A stretch of DNA of 64,000 nucleotides from Streptococcus sp. SPS1 (GCF_030439915.1 NZ_JAQFJG010000009.1:26128-90127), one strand, 5' to 3'. Positions 16,416-26,275 are shown, counted from the first letter of the stretch. The notes: generated from the sequence alone by a model not told the origin. Numbers and translations are program-made.

Positions 16416-17315
16416 TTATGTTACTCTATAGATGAAATCAACTACCGATTGAGCTTTTATCTTTCTTGGATATTTTCGATTCGATCGAATAATAGATAAC
16501 TGTTTCTTGAGGTAGTTTTTCAACTGGAGAGAAGAAAGGGAACCGTTAAAAAACAAACGGCAGGCATAAGCCGCATCTGAGAAACACACTTTATATCTTT
16601 GTTTTTTGTGACTATTGTCGATGGCAACTTGCGAGGTTACCCAACGACAAAAGTTAAAATTTGTAAAGCGAGCAAAAATTTCTTGGAGCATCCCTTCCTT
16701 CTTTTTGGCATGAAAATTGACCAAGCCAATACTGTATTTCAGATCACGAAAACTAGTCTCTATGTCCCATCTGCTGGCGTAGAGATTTTTTAATTCTTGG
16801 ACTGAATAGTCTGTATTCGTCACCAGAGTTTCGTATTTTCCTTCTTTCACTTCTAAACGCACCATACGAAAAGGAAGTTCATAGAGTGCTACAGGATCTT
16901 GTTTTTGACTTGTTTCTGGAAGAAAATCAAAAGTAGAATTGTGTGGAATAAAATGATAGTCATTGGGAAAATCATGATAAAGTTTTTTGAGCTGATTGGT
17001 TTGCTTTCGTGATAATGTTAGAGAAAATGTTTGCTCAAAACACTCCGTATTTGGCAAGTTGAAGGAGGAACACATAGCAGGTTTTATTTGATAGCGTCTT
17101 TGAACAAAGGCTGAATTTGAAACTGTCAGTCTGGTATCTAGTAATTCTTTTGACAAGGATTTCCCTCCCATTCCCAGAATGGTACGAATCATAGTTTCTA
17201 GTGATAACCTTCTTTTATGAGTAAAGGCCTGTTCAGCTTGTTTGACGAACTCAACTTTTTGACCAATGATACTATGAATACTCTTATTCAAGTGGGATTT
17301 TATCTGTTTTATCAT
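16416..17315 (-). pseudogene. IS4-family transposase, internally deleted
   Basis: About 299 residues from the ATG at 17315 (AAGGAGG eight bases before). The C-terminal half has the IS4 signature Y-x2-R-x3-E-x6-K in YASRWDIETSFRDLK, including the catalytic Glu. The first two catalytic Asp motifs expected between the N-terminal helical domain and this region are absent: RRYQIKP runs through AMCSSF into NLPNTECFEQ. About 120 residues seem to have been deleted in frame. The enzyme should be inactive. Confidence 0.8.
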
Positions 17316-17342
17316 GGAAAGCACCTCCTTAACTATAGTTTA

Positions 17343-17597
17343 TCACATAAAAAAGAAACCCAAATACAGAATTGTATTTGAATTTCTTAACTTAATGAGA
17401 TTGAATCCTAACTCCTCATATTTTTTTACATTTCGCCAAATCGTTGTTTGATTACAGTCTAAAAGCTCTATAATCTCTTTATAAGATTTGCCCATCAGAC
17501 GAAATAGAACGATTTGAAGGCGTTTATGATATTTAGCTGTACTAGAGTCTTTTAAAAGTGTTTTGATGACTTGGATTTCTTCTTTAGTTGATTTCAT
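17343..17597 (-). pseudogene. IS630-type first-ORF remnant (HTH domain)
   Basis: 84 residues beginning MKSTKEEIQVIKTLLKD with a helix-turn-helix (YKEIIELLDCNQTTIWRNVKKYEELGF), as in ORF1 of IS630-Spn1. Similarity stops after ELGFN and the frame ends in unrelated hydrophobic residues, where the DNA joins the IS4-like element. The second ORF is missing. The related IS630 ORF2 end lies at the far right of the window. AT-rich DNA at 17598-17737 is probably the outer IS end. Confidence 0.7.
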
Positions 17598-17737
17598 ATC
17601 ACTATTATATAATGCTTTTTGATTTTGGTCTAGTATTAGATTATTTTTTCTGTCTCACTTTTGGGGTACAGCCCATTTATGTCTGCTAGTCTTTTGGTTA
17701 TTATTTCATCTATCTTTGTTAAAAGAAAGAATACTGA

Positions 17738-17995
17738 TTATGAATTTGGATCATCGAGACTACGACCATGTAACCCTTTTTCACGTTGGACTTGACGTAG
17801 TTTCTCTGGTGTAACATCGTTTCCTTCTTCGTCCACAATTTTGATCCCTTCGATGTGGTGACGAACAGTGCGACGATAACCTTCGATGTACTCCTCACGT
17901 AGTTTGGCTTGTTCTACTTTTTCTTCTGGGGTCAAGCCTTCTGTTTTTTTCTTTTTGGCAAGCTCGTTGATACGATCAATTTTTTTAGGATCCAT
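17738..17995 (-). CDS. DUF896 (YnzC-type) small protein
   Basis: 85 residues: [20 protein letters not shown] two-helix hairpin followed by the conserved [19 protein letters not shown] and a disordered tail with HGRSLDDP. It matches DUF896, cytoplasmic proteins of unknown function common in firmicutes. AAGGAG lies before the ATG. It follows glyS by 42 bp and is likely the last gene of the glycine T-box operon. Confidence 0.92.
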   Translation of the reverse strand: MDPKKIDRINELAKKKKTEGLTPEEKVEQAKLREEYIEGYRRTVRHHIEGIKIVDEEGNDVTPEKLRQVQREKGLHGRSLDDPNS

Positions 17996-18037
17996 GTTTC
18001 TCTCCTTTATGATAAGATTTAATCCGTTTAACAGATT

Positions 18038-20074
18038 TTATTTGGTATTGATTTGGTTAAAGCGTGCAAGTTTAGCTGCTTTTTGAGTTAAATGAGACAA
18101 GATAGCCAAACGATTTTGACGGACAGCCTGATCTTCGGCCATAACCATAGTATTTTCAAAGAAAGCATCAATAACTGGACTAAGCGCAAAGAGCTGTTTC
18201 AATTGCTGACTTGCAGCCCCTGACAAAACGAGTGATTCTACTGCTTCTGCCAAGATTTTCTCTTCTTCATTCTCAAAGAGAGCTGAATCAACTGTAGCTA
18301 CTCCTTCTGCCTTATCAGCCAAGTTGAAGGCACGAGAGAGGGATTCGACAGATGGTTTGAAATCTTCTTCCTTGCTTGCTTCTACGAGAGCACTTGCTGC
18401 TTCCAACATATCCGCCACAACAAAGTTTGATCCTGCAAGAACGGCTTCCTTGATGTCTTTTGGAGTAGAACCCATCATCTTATCAACACGAGCCTTGATA
18501 AAGTTCATAACTTCTGCTTTATTTTCATAAGTCAAGCTGTCAAATTTCAAAGCATAAAGGCTATCAATCAGCTCATCCATAGCAATGTGCCAACCAAAGG
18601 CATCCAAGATACGAACCACACCTTGCGTCGCACGACGAAGGGCATAAGGGTCATTAGAACCTGATGGAATCAAGCCTACTGAGAAGAAACTCAAAATCGT
18701 ATCCAATTTGTCTGCAATGGCTAGAATGGCTCCAACCTTGCTCTCTGGAAGTTCTCCTTCGGCTGATGTAGGCATGTAGTGTTCACGAATAGCAGCTGCC
18801 ACTGCTGGAGTTTCACCAGCAAGAAGGGCATATTTTTCACCCATAATTCCTTGGAGCTCGTCAAATTCACCAACCATACCTGTCAACAAGTCAAACTTGT
18901 AAATGGCTGCTGCACGGGCTAGGTCAACTGTTTCATCAGCTGATAAACCTGCTTTTTCTGCCAAGAGAATAGCAATCTGACCAGTACGAATCATGTGTTC
19001 ACGAAGGGAACCAATTTTCTCATGGAAAGTCACATTGTTTAATTTTTCAACAAGATCTGAAATCACCAATTTTTGGTCTTCACGCCAGAAGAATTCTCCG
19101 TCTTCCAAGCGGGCTACCAAAACTTTTTCATTTCCTTTGATGACATTTTCCAAATGCTCTGCGTTTCCGTTACGAACAGAAATGAAGTTTGGCAAGAGTT
19201 TACCGTCTTGATCACGAACAACAAAGTAACGTTGATGTTCCTTCATCGAAGTCACTAAGACTTCTTCTGGAACTTCAAGGTATTTGGCATCAAAGCTTCC
19301 CATAAAGGCAGTTGGGTATTCAACCAAGTTCAAGACTTCATTCAGCAAATCCGCATCAATTTCGATATGTACACCATGCTCAGTTTCGATTGCTTTGATT
19401 TGGTCAACAATCATTTGCTCACGTTCACGTGGGTCTGCAATTACAAACTGACGACGAAGGTCTTCTTCATAGCTCAAAGCTGACTGAATCTGGGTTTCTT
19501 GTCCCAAGAAACGATGGCCACGGCTCACACGCCCTCCCTTAATATCAAGGAAATCCAAATCAAACTCTTCTTCATCTAAAAGAACAGTTAAAGTGTGAAC
19601 AGGACGAATGTATTCAAAGGTGTTGTTAGCCCAGTGCATGCTGACAGGGAAAGTCAAGGACTTCAAGACGTCTACTACACCTGGAACAATGGCTTCAACT
19701 GGTTGACCCACTTCTTCCTTGGTAACATAGACATATTCTTCACCCTTGATTTCACGGAATTCAATATCTTCAACCGTCAAGCCTTTCCCACGGACAAATC
19801 CTTGAGCTGCTTTGGTGAAGTTTCCATCACTATCCAAGGCAATTTTCTTTGCTGGACCCTTGAAATCTTCTGTCAAATCAGACTGTTTGTCTGCAAGACC
19901 AGTCACACGAACAGCCAAACGACGTGGTGTTGAGAAGGTTTGAACAGCTTCAAAATACAGGCGGTTTTCCTTGAGGAAGGCTGCCATTTTTTCGCCTAGT
20001 TGTTTTTCACTTGGCGTAACAACATAGGCTGGTAATTCTTCAAGACCGAGTTCTACTAATAAGTTTTTTGTCAT
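18038..20074 (-). CDS. glyS: Glycyl-tRNA synthetase beta subunit
   Basis: 678 residues starting [19 protein letters not shown], the conserved opening of GlyS. The HD-like central region and C-terminal anticodon-binding part ([14 protein letters not shown], then the ~100-residue helical tail) are present. With GlyQ it forms the alpha2-beta2 enzyme of most bacteria; beta binds tRNA-Gly. CGGAG lies before the ATG. It is 211 bp downstream of glyQ, an unusually long gap filled with hairpins. Confidence 0.98.
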   Translation of the reverse strand: MTKNLLVELGLEELPAYVVTPSEKQLGEKMAAFLKENRLYFEAVQTFSTPRRLAVRVTGLADKQSDLTEDFKGPAKKIALDSDGNFTKAAQGFVRGKGLTVEDIEFREIKGEEYVYVTKEEVGQPVEAIVPGVVDVLKSLTFPVSMHWANNTFEYIRPVHTLTVLLDEEEFDLDFLDIKGGRVSRGHRFLGQETQIQSALSYEEDLRRQFVIADPREREQMIVDQIKAIETEHGVHIEIDADLLNEVLNLVEYPTAFMGSFDAKYLEVPEEVLVTSMKEHQRYFVVRDQDGKLLPNFISVRNGNAEHLENVIKGNEKVLVARLEDGEFFWREDQKLVISDLVEKLNNVTFHEKIGSLREHMIRTGQIAILLAEKAGLSADETVDLARAAAIYKFDLLTGMVGEFDELQGIMGEKYALLAGETPAVAAAIREHYMPTSAEGELPESKVGAILAIADKLDTILSFFSVGLIPSGSNDPYALRRATQGVVRILDAFGWHIAMDELIDSLYALKFDSLTYENKAEVMNFIKARVDKMMGSTPKDIKEAVLAGSNFVVADMLEAASALVEASKEEDFKPSVESLSRAFNLADKAEGVATVDSALFENEEEKILAEAVESLVLSGAASQQLKQLFALSPVIDAFFENTMVMAEDQAVRQNRLAILSHLTQKAAKLARFNQINTK

Positions 20075-20139
20075 ATTTTTTCTCCGAAAAGTATCTTTTT
20101 ATTTTCCAGTTTGCCTTATGTGATTGGCACGCAAGCAAC

Positions 20140-20218
20140 CAACTTCGTTGTTTCATTGCTAAAGTTGGAGCCAAAAGTCTCCAATTTTGCCTAGTATCCT
20201 TAGTTTCACTAAGGATAC
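20140..20218 (-). other. Hairpin-rich glyQ-glyS spacer
   Basis: The spacer 20075-20285 has CAAC-TTC-GTTG, TTGGAG...CTCCAA (20165-20184) and a perfect 10-bp stem GTATCCTTAG-TTTCA-CTAAGGATAC (20194-20218). None is followed by a U-run on the minus strand, so they are not standard terminators; they may stabilise or process the mRNA. Confidence 0.6.
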
Positions 20219-20285
20219 CTTCATCACTGCGGCAACTGGCTCAGGGCTCACTCTGTTCGCCCATTTTCGTAATTTGTCACTCTCA

Positions 20286-21203
20286 CTATTCTGCGTCTTC
20301 TGCTAAGAGTTTAGCTCTTGTAGCTTCATCTAAAAGTGGGTAGCCTAGGCGTTTGCGCTCTGCGACAAAGGTTTTGGCTACGACGCGGGCCAAGTTACGG
20401 ATACGTGCGATATAGCCTGCGCGTTCTGTTACAGATACGGCACCACGCGCATCAAGTAGGTTAAAGGTATGTGAACATTTGAGAACATAGTCATAGGCAG
20501 GGTGCACCAATCCTTCTTCCAAGGCACGACCAGCTTCTTTTTCAAACTTATCAAAGTTTTCAAGCAACATTTCTTGATCCGAAATTTCAAATGAATATTT
20601 TGAGTGCTCATACTCAGGCTGAATAAAGATTTCTCCGTATTTTACACCATCAGCCCACTCAATATCATAGACAGAGTCTACTTCTTGGATGTAAGAAGCC
20701 AAACGTTCCAAACCATAGGTAACTTCCGCAGTCACAGGGCCAGTTGCCAATCCACCTACTTGTTGGAAATATGTGAACTGAGTAATTTCCATCCCATCAA
20801 GCCAAACTTCCCAACCAAGACCAGCTGAACCAGTTGATGGGTTTTCCCAGTTGTCCTCAACGAAACGAATATCGTGCTCCAAAGGATTGATTCCCAATTT
20901 TTCCAAAGACTCAAGGTACAGTTCCTGGATATTTGATGGAGATGGCTTCATGACCACTTGGAATTGGTGGTGTTGGTAAAGACGGTTAGGATTTTCTCCG
21001 TAACGACCGTCAGCAGGACGACGTGATGGTTCTACATAAGCCGCATTCCATGGTTCAGGTCCGATAGCACGAAGGAAAGTGTAAGGACTCATTGTTCCCG
21101 CACCTTTTTCATTGTCATAAGCCTGCATGAGCATACAACCTTGGTCATTCCAAAATTGTTGCAAAGTAAGGATGATTTCCTGGAAAGTCAATTTTTTAGA
21201 CAT
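20286..21203 (-). CDS. glyQ: Glycyl-tRNA synthetase alpha subunit
   Basis: 305 residues with class II motifs: [19 protein letters not shown] opening, [24 protein letters not shown] (motif 2 region with the conserved Arg pair), and [10 protein letters not shown] (motif 3). The alpha subunit holds the active site that activates glycine. AAAGGAG lies before the ATG. It starts 18 bp after the peptidase gene stop, so both share the T-box transcript. Confidence 0.98.
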   Translation of the reverse strand: MSKKLTFQEIILTLQQFWNDQGCMLMQAYDNEKGAGTMSPYTFLRAIGPEPWNAAYVEPSRRPADGRYGENPNRLYQHHQFQVVMKPSPSNIQELYLESLEKLGINPLEHDIRFVEDNWENPSTGSAGLGWEVWLDGMEITQFTYFQQVGGLATGPVTAEVTYGLERLASYIQEVDSVYDIEWADGVKYGEIFIQPEYEHSKYSFEISDQEMLLENFDKFEKEAGRALEEGLVHPAYDYVLKCSHTFNLLDARGAVSVTERAGYIARIRNLARVVAKTFVAERKRLGYPLLDEATRAKLLAEDAE

Positions 21204-21221
21204 TGTTTACTCCTTTAGTTT

Positions 21222-21983
21222 TTATATTTCTTTTTCAATTAACTTCTGCTGAACAAACCAATCTAACAAGGGAAGAGTTTTATCTGTATTTGCCCATAAA
21301 TGATAAGAATCGAAGACCGCTTGTACACTACCTAGATTTTCTACCAACTTATCTATTGTCAAAAAACTACGCCAGTATTCGTAAAAAATATTTGCATAGT
21401 TCTTATCATAAGTCGAAGAACCAAAATCATTCAATGAATGCCAACCATACTTCTTCTGAAAAAGTTCTACAAGAGACTGATTACAAATTTTTTCCGCTTG
21501 AAATTCCTCTTCTGTCAAGAAATACTTGCGACTAATATATTCAACCATCCCCTCTTCGAACCAGATATAAGAGTCGTAACCATCAAAATCATCTAAAAAA
21601 TACTCCGACCAATGAGCTAACTCATGTCCTACAATCTGCAAGAGGAAATTTTCAGATAAAGAATGATAGTGACTTTCTATTGCTTGAGTTTGCTGAGAAC
21701 ACTCGTAGTCCATCAACTGATACAAATACAACTCTTTCCAAACAGCTAAATCAGGCGTCATAACCATTCGTCTATTATTTGTATAGGCTGGAACAGCACT
21801 TTCCCTAATAATCTGTGTGGCAGCATTAAAACTTGACCAAATAACAGCTTGTGGTAAATCACAGACTGCAAGTTCATTCTTTAAAAAATATTGATAATCT
21901 TTCAACTTTTCAGTATTTCTTACTACAAAATCACGAAATGCAGCTAGTTGACTATCGTCTTTTACAAGATAAAGGTTTTCCAC
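21222..21983 (-). CDS. Putative zinc metallopeptidase in the glycine T-box operon
   Basis: About 253 residues from a GTG at 21983; AAAGGAG lies five bases before it, and an upstream GTG at 22001 would put that site inside the gene. The core is VGHELAHWSEYF (HExxH; His120, Glu121, His124 from this start) followed 19 residues later by WFEEGMVEYISR, whose Glu is a likely third zinc ligand, a gluzincin layout. No signal peptide is seen, so it is probably cytoplasmic. I do not recognise a named family. It lies between the T-box and glyQ, an unexpected place for a peptidase. Confidence 0.75.
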   Translation of the reverse strand: MENLYLVKDDSQLAAFRDFVVRNTEKLKDYQYFLKNELAVCDLPQAVIWSSFNAATQIIRESAVPAYTNNRRMVMTPDLAVWKELYLYQLMDYECSQQTQAIESHYHSLSENFLLQIVGHELAHWSEYFLDDFDGYDSYIWFEEGMVEYISRKYFLTEEEFQAEKICNQSLVELFQKKYGWHSLNDFGSSTYDKNYANIFYEYWRSFLTIDKLVENLGSVQAVFDSYHLWANTDKTLPLLDWFVQQKLIEKEI

Positions 21984-22021
21984 GTCTCTCCTTTCTTTCA
22001 CACAATAGACTGAATAAGCAA

Positions 22022-22210
22022 AAGAACCGCGTCCGACAATCCTAGGTTGATTTAACCTAGGGGCGTCAGAAACGCGGTTCCACCCTAATTTATTACTTCA
22101 TTGTTTTTGAAAATACTACAGAAAGCGCCAGCACTTTATTTTGCTCTACTTGGCTCCCACTATCCCAAGCTCGCTTGAAGAACGCCATAAGACTTTCTTT
22201 CCTGCTGACT
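22022..22210 (-). ncRNA. Glycine-type T-box riboswitch
   Basis: The minus strand carries the T-box AGGGTGGAACCGCG (22086-22073), the terminator hairpin GAACCGCGT...ACGCGGTTC (22032-22024 with 22080-22072) with an inner CCTAGGTT stem, and a stem I upstream including GAAAGAAAGTC and GGGAGCC. A GGC Gly codon at 22129-22127 on the 3' side of stem I is the likely specifier. Uncharged tRNA-Gly should favour readthrough into the peptidase-glyQ-glyS-DUF896 genes. Confidence 0.93.
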
Positions 22211-22239
22211 ATTATATCAAAAATTAGAACAATGTACAA
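22211..22239 (-). promoter_or_regulatory. Promoter of the T-box operon
   Basis: TTGTAC (22239-22234), 17-bp spacer, TATAAT (22216-22211) on the minus strand, just before the T-box. Confidence 0.75.
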
Positions 22240-22255
22240 TTCTTTTTATGATTTT

Positions 22256-23098
22256 CTAAAAATCCATATCATCAACTCGTGGAGCACCCGACTGAACCGC
22301 TATCGTTTTTAAGGTTTCTCGCTCCTCATGACTCAGTTCAATTCCGAAGCAATCAAGATTAGCCTGAATACGAGAGGCTGTAACAGATTTCGGAAGTGGT
22401 AAAAATCCTTCTGCTAAGCTCCAGGCCAAGGCTATCTGAGCAACAGACATTCCATGATTTGCCGCAATTTCTTGCACTTGCTTGCTATCAAACAGTTCTC
22501 CCTGACCAAAAGGTCCCCAAGCTTCCAATAAAATTCCTTTTTCTCTACAGTAAGCTACGACTTTCTCTTGATACACACCTGGCGCCAAGCGGATTTGATT
22601 GACCGCTGGAACGATAGTTACCGTTTCAAGCAAGGCATCCAAATGATGGGGAAGGAAATTACTAACTCCAATAGCACGGATTTTGCCTTCTTGATAGAGG
22701 TCTTCCATAGCTCTCCAAACTTCCGCATTGCGAGTTTTCCATGCGTCATTTTCTCTGAGCGGTTTTGGGTTCGGCCAATGAATCAAATACAGATCCAAAT
22801 AATCCAAGCCCAGCTTCTCTAAAGACTTTGCAAAAGCCTGACGAGCTTGCTCATAGGTTTGTTGGCTATTCCAAAGCTTGGTAGTTACGAACAATTCCTC
22901 TCGTGGAACTCCGCTATCTTTGATTGCTTGACCAACACTTTCTTCATTCTGATAAATCGCCGCCGTATCAATATGACGATAACCAGCCTTTAAAGCCTCT
23001 AGGACAGCTTGATAGGCAATCTCTCCATTTTCAGCTTTCCAGGTTCCAAATCCCAGAACTGGAATCGTAACACCATTATTTAAAGTATAAGATTTCAT
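22256..23098 (-). CDS. Aldo/keto reductase, AKR5-like
   Basis: 280 residues with the full tetrad: Asp44 and Tyr49 in HIDTAAIYQNE, Lys74 in VTTKLW, His107 in LIHWP. The pattern GVSNFLPHHLD and the C-terminal PLPKSVTASRIQ NADPH loop match the 2,5-diketogluconate/methylglyoxal reductase group. It is likely an NADPH-dependent aldehyde reductase that detoxifies small carbonyls. AAAGGA lies before the ATG. Both neighbours are on the same strand but are separately controlled. Confidence 0.93.
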   Translation of the reverse strand: MKSYTLNNGVTIPVLGFGTWKAENGEIAYQAVLEALKAGYRHIDTAAIYQNEESVGQAIKDSGVPREELFVTTKLWNSQQTYEQARQAFAKSLEKLGLDYLDLYLIHWPNPKPLRENDAWKTRNAEVWRAMEDLYQEGKIRAIGVSNFLPHHLDALLETVTIVPAVNQIRLAPGVYQEKVVAYCREKGILLEAWGPFGQGELFDSKQVQEIAANHGMSVAQIALAWSLAEGFLPLPKSVTASRIQANLDCFGIELSHEERETLKTIAVQSGAPRVDDMDF

Positions 23099-23174
23099 TA
23101 TTTTTCCTTTCTATGTGAAGAAAATCCAAAGAAACAAATTTTCAAGGAAAACTTATCTCTTTAGATTTTGTGTA

Positions 23175-24566
23175 TTATTGATCACGGTCATAGTAAAGCT
23201 GGTGAGCTTTAAGACGAGTGTCTAACAAATCTGGTATGGTTACAAAGTCATAACCTTGCCCTTTCAAATAGTCAATAACCTTAGGTAGAGCATTGACCGT
23301 CTCAGCATGGATATCATGCATGAGAATGATAGAACCATTCTTGACTTCACGTTGAATTTCTGTCAAAATAGCTGCTTCATTTTTACTCTTCCAGTCCAGA
23401 CTATCCACATCCCACATAATAAAGCTTAAATCCAGGCTATTGCGAATGTCGTCTGTAATGACTCCATAAGGGGGACGCATAAGTTTAGAGCTAGAACCCA
23501 GCACCTTAGTTAGCGCATCCTCCGTATCAGTAATTTGTTTTTTAGCTTCATCAAGGGAAAGTTTTGAAAGCACTGGATGACTCCAACTATGGTTTCCAAT
23601 AACATGACCATCTGCTTTCATTCGTTTCAAAATCTCTTCATTGCCAGAAACATTCTTACCTAAAACAAAGAAAGTTGCCTTGATACCATACTTAGAAAGT
23701 GTATCTAATGCTTGATTTGTCGTCGCAGGATTTGGTCCATCATCAAAAGTCAAGGCCACTACTTTACGATTTTTCTTTTCATAATAAGCCTTATATAGCT
23801 CTGCATCCTTATCTAATAAATAAGAAGACTGAATAACTTCAAAGAAACTAGATACCGGCAAGGCAATCTCATCCAGATTTTCAACAGGCTGACTCGGATA
23901 AATAAGAATTTGGCTATCCTTGTAATCAAAATTCCATGCAGATAAGTCTTGGTCGGAGAAGCTTTTTACAATCTGATTACTCTGGTCTTGCTCTATTTTC
24001 TTATCCTCTAGGACGGAGGTCAATTCTTTTATCAGTTGTTCCTTAGCCTTACTAGCATCTGAAAACAGTTGGTCAAGTGTAAAAGGTTGCCCATCTTCTG
24101 TTAAGTGAACCTTTCCTAGACTGGTCTTTTCAGTCTCTTCAACCTTAAAATCAACTAAATCATAGATTTGTTTGGTCGCATTACGATTGACGACTCCCTT
24201 TAAACCTGACTCTTCTTGCTCTGTATAGTAGAAAACAAGATTGTCCTTACTTTCTAATTTGTCCTTAATGTCTTGATTTATCAGCTCCTTAGCAGACGAA
24301 ATCACTTCCGAGCCTTGGAGAGGATAATAGGCAATCACTTCGGTTTGACCCTTACGAAAATGATCCTTCTGATTTCCCTCACTTAATTGATTATCTTTAT
24401 CATTTTTTAAAGACTCAATTTTTTTTTCGAAACTTTGCTTTGTATATACTTTGTATCCAATCATTGAACCAAGGACGCAAATACTTACCGAAAAGATAGC
24501 TACCAGGGCTATTAGACTCATTCTTATCTTATCGTGATTCTCACGCTTTGCTCTACTTTTATCCAT
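23175..24566 (-). CDS. pgdA: Peptidoglycan N-acetylglucosamine deacetylase
   Basis: 463 residues. A membrane anchor lies at about 15-38, then a linker and an N-terminal domain, then the NodB polysaccharide deacetylase domain from ~268. TFDDGP holds Asp275, HSWSHP holds His326 and His330 (zinc), RPPYG lies at ~364, Asp391 in SLDW and His417 in LMHDIH are catalytic; all fit the known pneumococcal PgdA positions. It removes acetyl groups from cell-wall GlcNAc outside the membrane, giving lysozyme resistance. No Shine-Dalgarno is visible; the promoter -10 ends six bases before the ATG. Confidence 0.97.
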   Translation of the reverse strand: MDKSRAKRENHDKIRMSLIALVAIFSVSICVLGSMIGYKVYTKQSFEKKIESLKNDKDNQLSEGNQKDHFRKGQTEVIAYYPLQGSEVISSAKELINQDIKDKLESKDNLVFYYTEQEESGLKGVVNRNATKQIYDLVDFKVEETEKTSLGKVHLTEDGQPFTLDQLFSDASKAKEQLIKELTSVLEDKKIEQDQSNQIVKSFSDQDLSAWNFDYKDSQILIYPSQPVENLDEIALPVSSFFEVIQSSYLLDKDAELYKAYYEKKNRKVVALTFDDGPNPATTNQALDTLSKYGIKATFFVLGKNVSGNEEILKRMKADGHVIGNHSWSHPVLSKLSLDEAKKQITDTEDALTKVLGSSSKLMRPPYGVITDDIRNSLDLSFIMWDVDSLDWKSKNEAAILTEIQREVKNGSIILMHDIHAETVNALPKVIDYLKGQGYDFVTIPDLLDTRLKAHQLYYDRDQ

Positions 24567-24572
24567 AAGACC

Positions 24573-24601
24573 ATCATATCAAATTCAAGCTATAATTTCA
24601 A
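24573..24601 (-). promoter_or_regulatory. pgdA promoter
   Basis: TTGAAA (24601-24596), 17-bp spacer, TATGAT (24578-24573) on the minus strand. Transcription would start at or next to the pgdA ATG, suggesting a leaderless mRNA. Confidence 0.6.
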
Positions 24602-24623
24602 TGATTTTGGAGGAAATAGTATA

Positions 24624-24650
24624 TTAAAAAGAGAGGGAGTTCCCTCTTTC
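24624..24650 (-). terminator. metK terminator
   Basis: Minus strand AAAGAGGG-AACT-CCCTCTCT with a U-run, about 10 bp after the metK stop. Confidence 0.85.
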
Positions 24651-24660
24651 TTCAATTCAT

Positions 24661-25851
24661 TTATTTGACTGCTTCTTTTAAAGCATCTACCTTGTCCAAA
24701 CGTTCCCATGGAAGGTCAATATCTGTACGTCCCATGTGTCCATAAGCTGCTGTTTGACGGTAGATTGGACGTTTAAGATCCAACATTTGGATAATTCCTG
24801 CAGGGCGAAGGTCAAAGATTTGACGAGCCGCTTTTTCAAGCTTGCTTTCAGCTACCGTTCCTGTACCGAAGGTATCGATACGGACAGAAACAGGTTGGGC
24901 AACACCGATAGCGTAAGCCAATTGTACTTCCGCCTTCTTAGCAAGACCCGCTGCAACAATATTCTTGGCAATATAACGAGCTGCATATGACGCAGAACGG
25001 TCCACCTTAGTCGCATCCTTACCAGAGAAGGCACCACCACCATGACGAGAGTAGCCACCATAGGTATCCACGATAATCTTACGACCAGTCAAGCCTGAGT
25101 CTCCTTGAGGTCCACCGATTACAAAGCGACCAGTTGGATTGATGAAGAATTTTGTTTGCTCATCCAAGTAAGAGGATGGAATAACCTCTTTGATAACCTT
25201 GTTAATCACATCATTGTGAATTTGTTCGTTGCTGACTTCTGGATCGTGCTGAGTTGAAATAACGACTGTGTCCACACGTACTGGACAGTCATTTTCATCG
25301 TACTCAACCGTAACCTGTGATTTGGCATCTGGGCGAAGATAGCTAATTTCCCCAGACTTACGAAGTTCTGCCAGACGACGAACCAACTTGTGACTGAGTG
25401 AGATTGGAAGTGGCATGAGTTCTTCTGTTTCATCTACCGCAAAACCAAACATGAGACCTTGGTCTCCAGCACCAATCAAATCAAGTGGATCTTGATCTGC
25501 ATTTCCACGAACCTCCAAGGCTTCGTTAACACCTTGGGCGATATCCGGTGACTGCTCAACAAGTGACGGATGGACTCCCACTGTCTCAGCAGAAAATCCA
25601 TATTCTGTATTGGTATAGCCAATCTCTGCAATGGTATCACGAACCACACGGTTAATATCCACATAGGCATTTGTAGAAATTTCACCAAAAACGTGGACGG
25701 AACCAGTATATACAGCTGTCTCAGCAGCAACGTGCGCCTCTGGATCCTTGGCTAAAATAGCATCCAAAATCGCATCTGAAATTTGATCTGCAATCTTATC
25801 TGGGTGCCCCTCAGATACAGATTCAGACGTGAATAATTTACGTTCTGACAT
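24661..25851 (-). CDS. metK: S-adenosylmethionine synthetase
   Basis: 396 residues. [13 protein letters not shown] opens the ATP/methionine site; [12 protein letters not shown] (the conserved hexapeptide region) and [17 protein letters not shown] (P-loop-like) are intact. It makes SAM from methionine and ATP, as a cytoplasmic tetramer. The leader is an SMK (SAM-III) translational switch whose GGGGGG ribosome site lies eight bases before the ATG, so SAM should switch off its own synthesis. Confidence 0.98.
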   Translation of the reverse strand: MSERKLFTSESVSEGHPDKIADQISDAILDAILAKDPEAHVAAETAVYTGSVHVFGEISTNAYVDINRVVRDTIAEIGYTNTEYGFSAETVGVHPSLVEQSPDIAQGVNEALEVRGNADQDPLDLIGAGDQGLMFGFAVDETEELMPLPISLSHKLVRRLAELRKSGEISYLRPDAKSQVTVEYDENDCPVRVDTVVISTQHDPEVSNEQIHNDVINKVIKEVIPSSYLDEQTKFFINPTGRFVIGGPQGDSGLTGRKIIVDTYGGYSRHGGGAFSGKDATKVDRSASYAARYIAKNIVAAGLAKKAEVQLAYAIGVAQPVSVRIDTFGTGTVAESKLEKAARQIFDLRPAGIIQMLDLKRPIYRQTAAYGHMGRTDIDLPWERLDKVDALKEAVK

Positions 25852-25857
25852 AAAAAT

Positions 25858-26233
25858 GTCCCCCCTTAAAAATAGTGTTATAGAGTTACAAAGTACTGAT
25901 AGGTATTTTCATTTTCTAAGAGTTACGACGCGAAAGAAATAAAAACGATACTTTTTTATTTCTGAAGCTAGTAAGGCGCATAGGGTGACTGCCTTATAGC
26001 GGCAACCGTAGAATGACGAGCGACTACTTTGGAGCCGTCATTCTTTGCGAGTTACGACGCGAAAGAAATAAAAACGATACTCTTTTATTTCTGAAGCTAG
26101 TAAGGCGCATAGGGTGACTGCCTTATAGTGGCAACCGTAGAATGACGAGCGACTACTTTGGAGCCGTCATTCTTTGCGAGTTACAAAGTACTGAAAACTC
26201 TTAGTAATGAATACCTACCATCTTATCGGGACT
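25858..26233 (-). ncRNA. SMK (SAM-III) riboswitch with a large P3 insertion
   Basis: On the minus strand the 5' part reads AGTCCCGATAAGATGG (26233-26218) and the 3' part CTTTGTAACTC...AAGGGGGGAC (ending 25858), like the SMK consensus GUUCCCGAAAGGAUGG...UUGUAAC...GGGGG. GUCCC pairs with GGGAC, hiding the ribosome site when SAM is bound. The two arms AGGTATTCATTACTAAGAGTT and AACTCTTAG...ATACCT extend P3, and its apex holds about 280 bases, mainly a tandem 129-bp repeat. The core is confident; how the insert affects folding is unknown. Confidence 0.8.
25920..26177. repeat. Two tandem 129-bp repeats inside the metK riboswitch
   Basis: Units 25920-26048 and 26049-26177 differ at only two positions. 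Each holds three inverted repeats: AGAAATAAAAA...TTTTTTATTTCT, TAAGGC...GCCTTA and AGAATGACG...CGTCATTCT. Units start with GAGTTAC (GTAACTC on the transcript), the same heptamer that ends the TTTGTAACTC core of the SMK motif, and a third GAGTTAC begins at 26178. Confidence 0.95.
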
Positions 26234-26246
26234 ATATAACTTTACC

Positions 26247-26275
26247 ATTATACCATTTTTAAGCGCAATTTGCAG
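26247..26275 (-). promoter_or_regulatory. metK promoter (extended -10)
   Basis: TGGTATAAT on the minus strand (-10 at 26252-26247) with a weak -35 CTGCAA (26275-26270) at 17 bp. It would start RNA just before the SMK P1 strand. Confidence 0.7.

Noticed and set aside
24736..25755. Several long frames overlapping metK in other frames and on the other strand
   Set aside because: They are shadows of a strongly biased conserved gene and have no ribosome sites or family matches.
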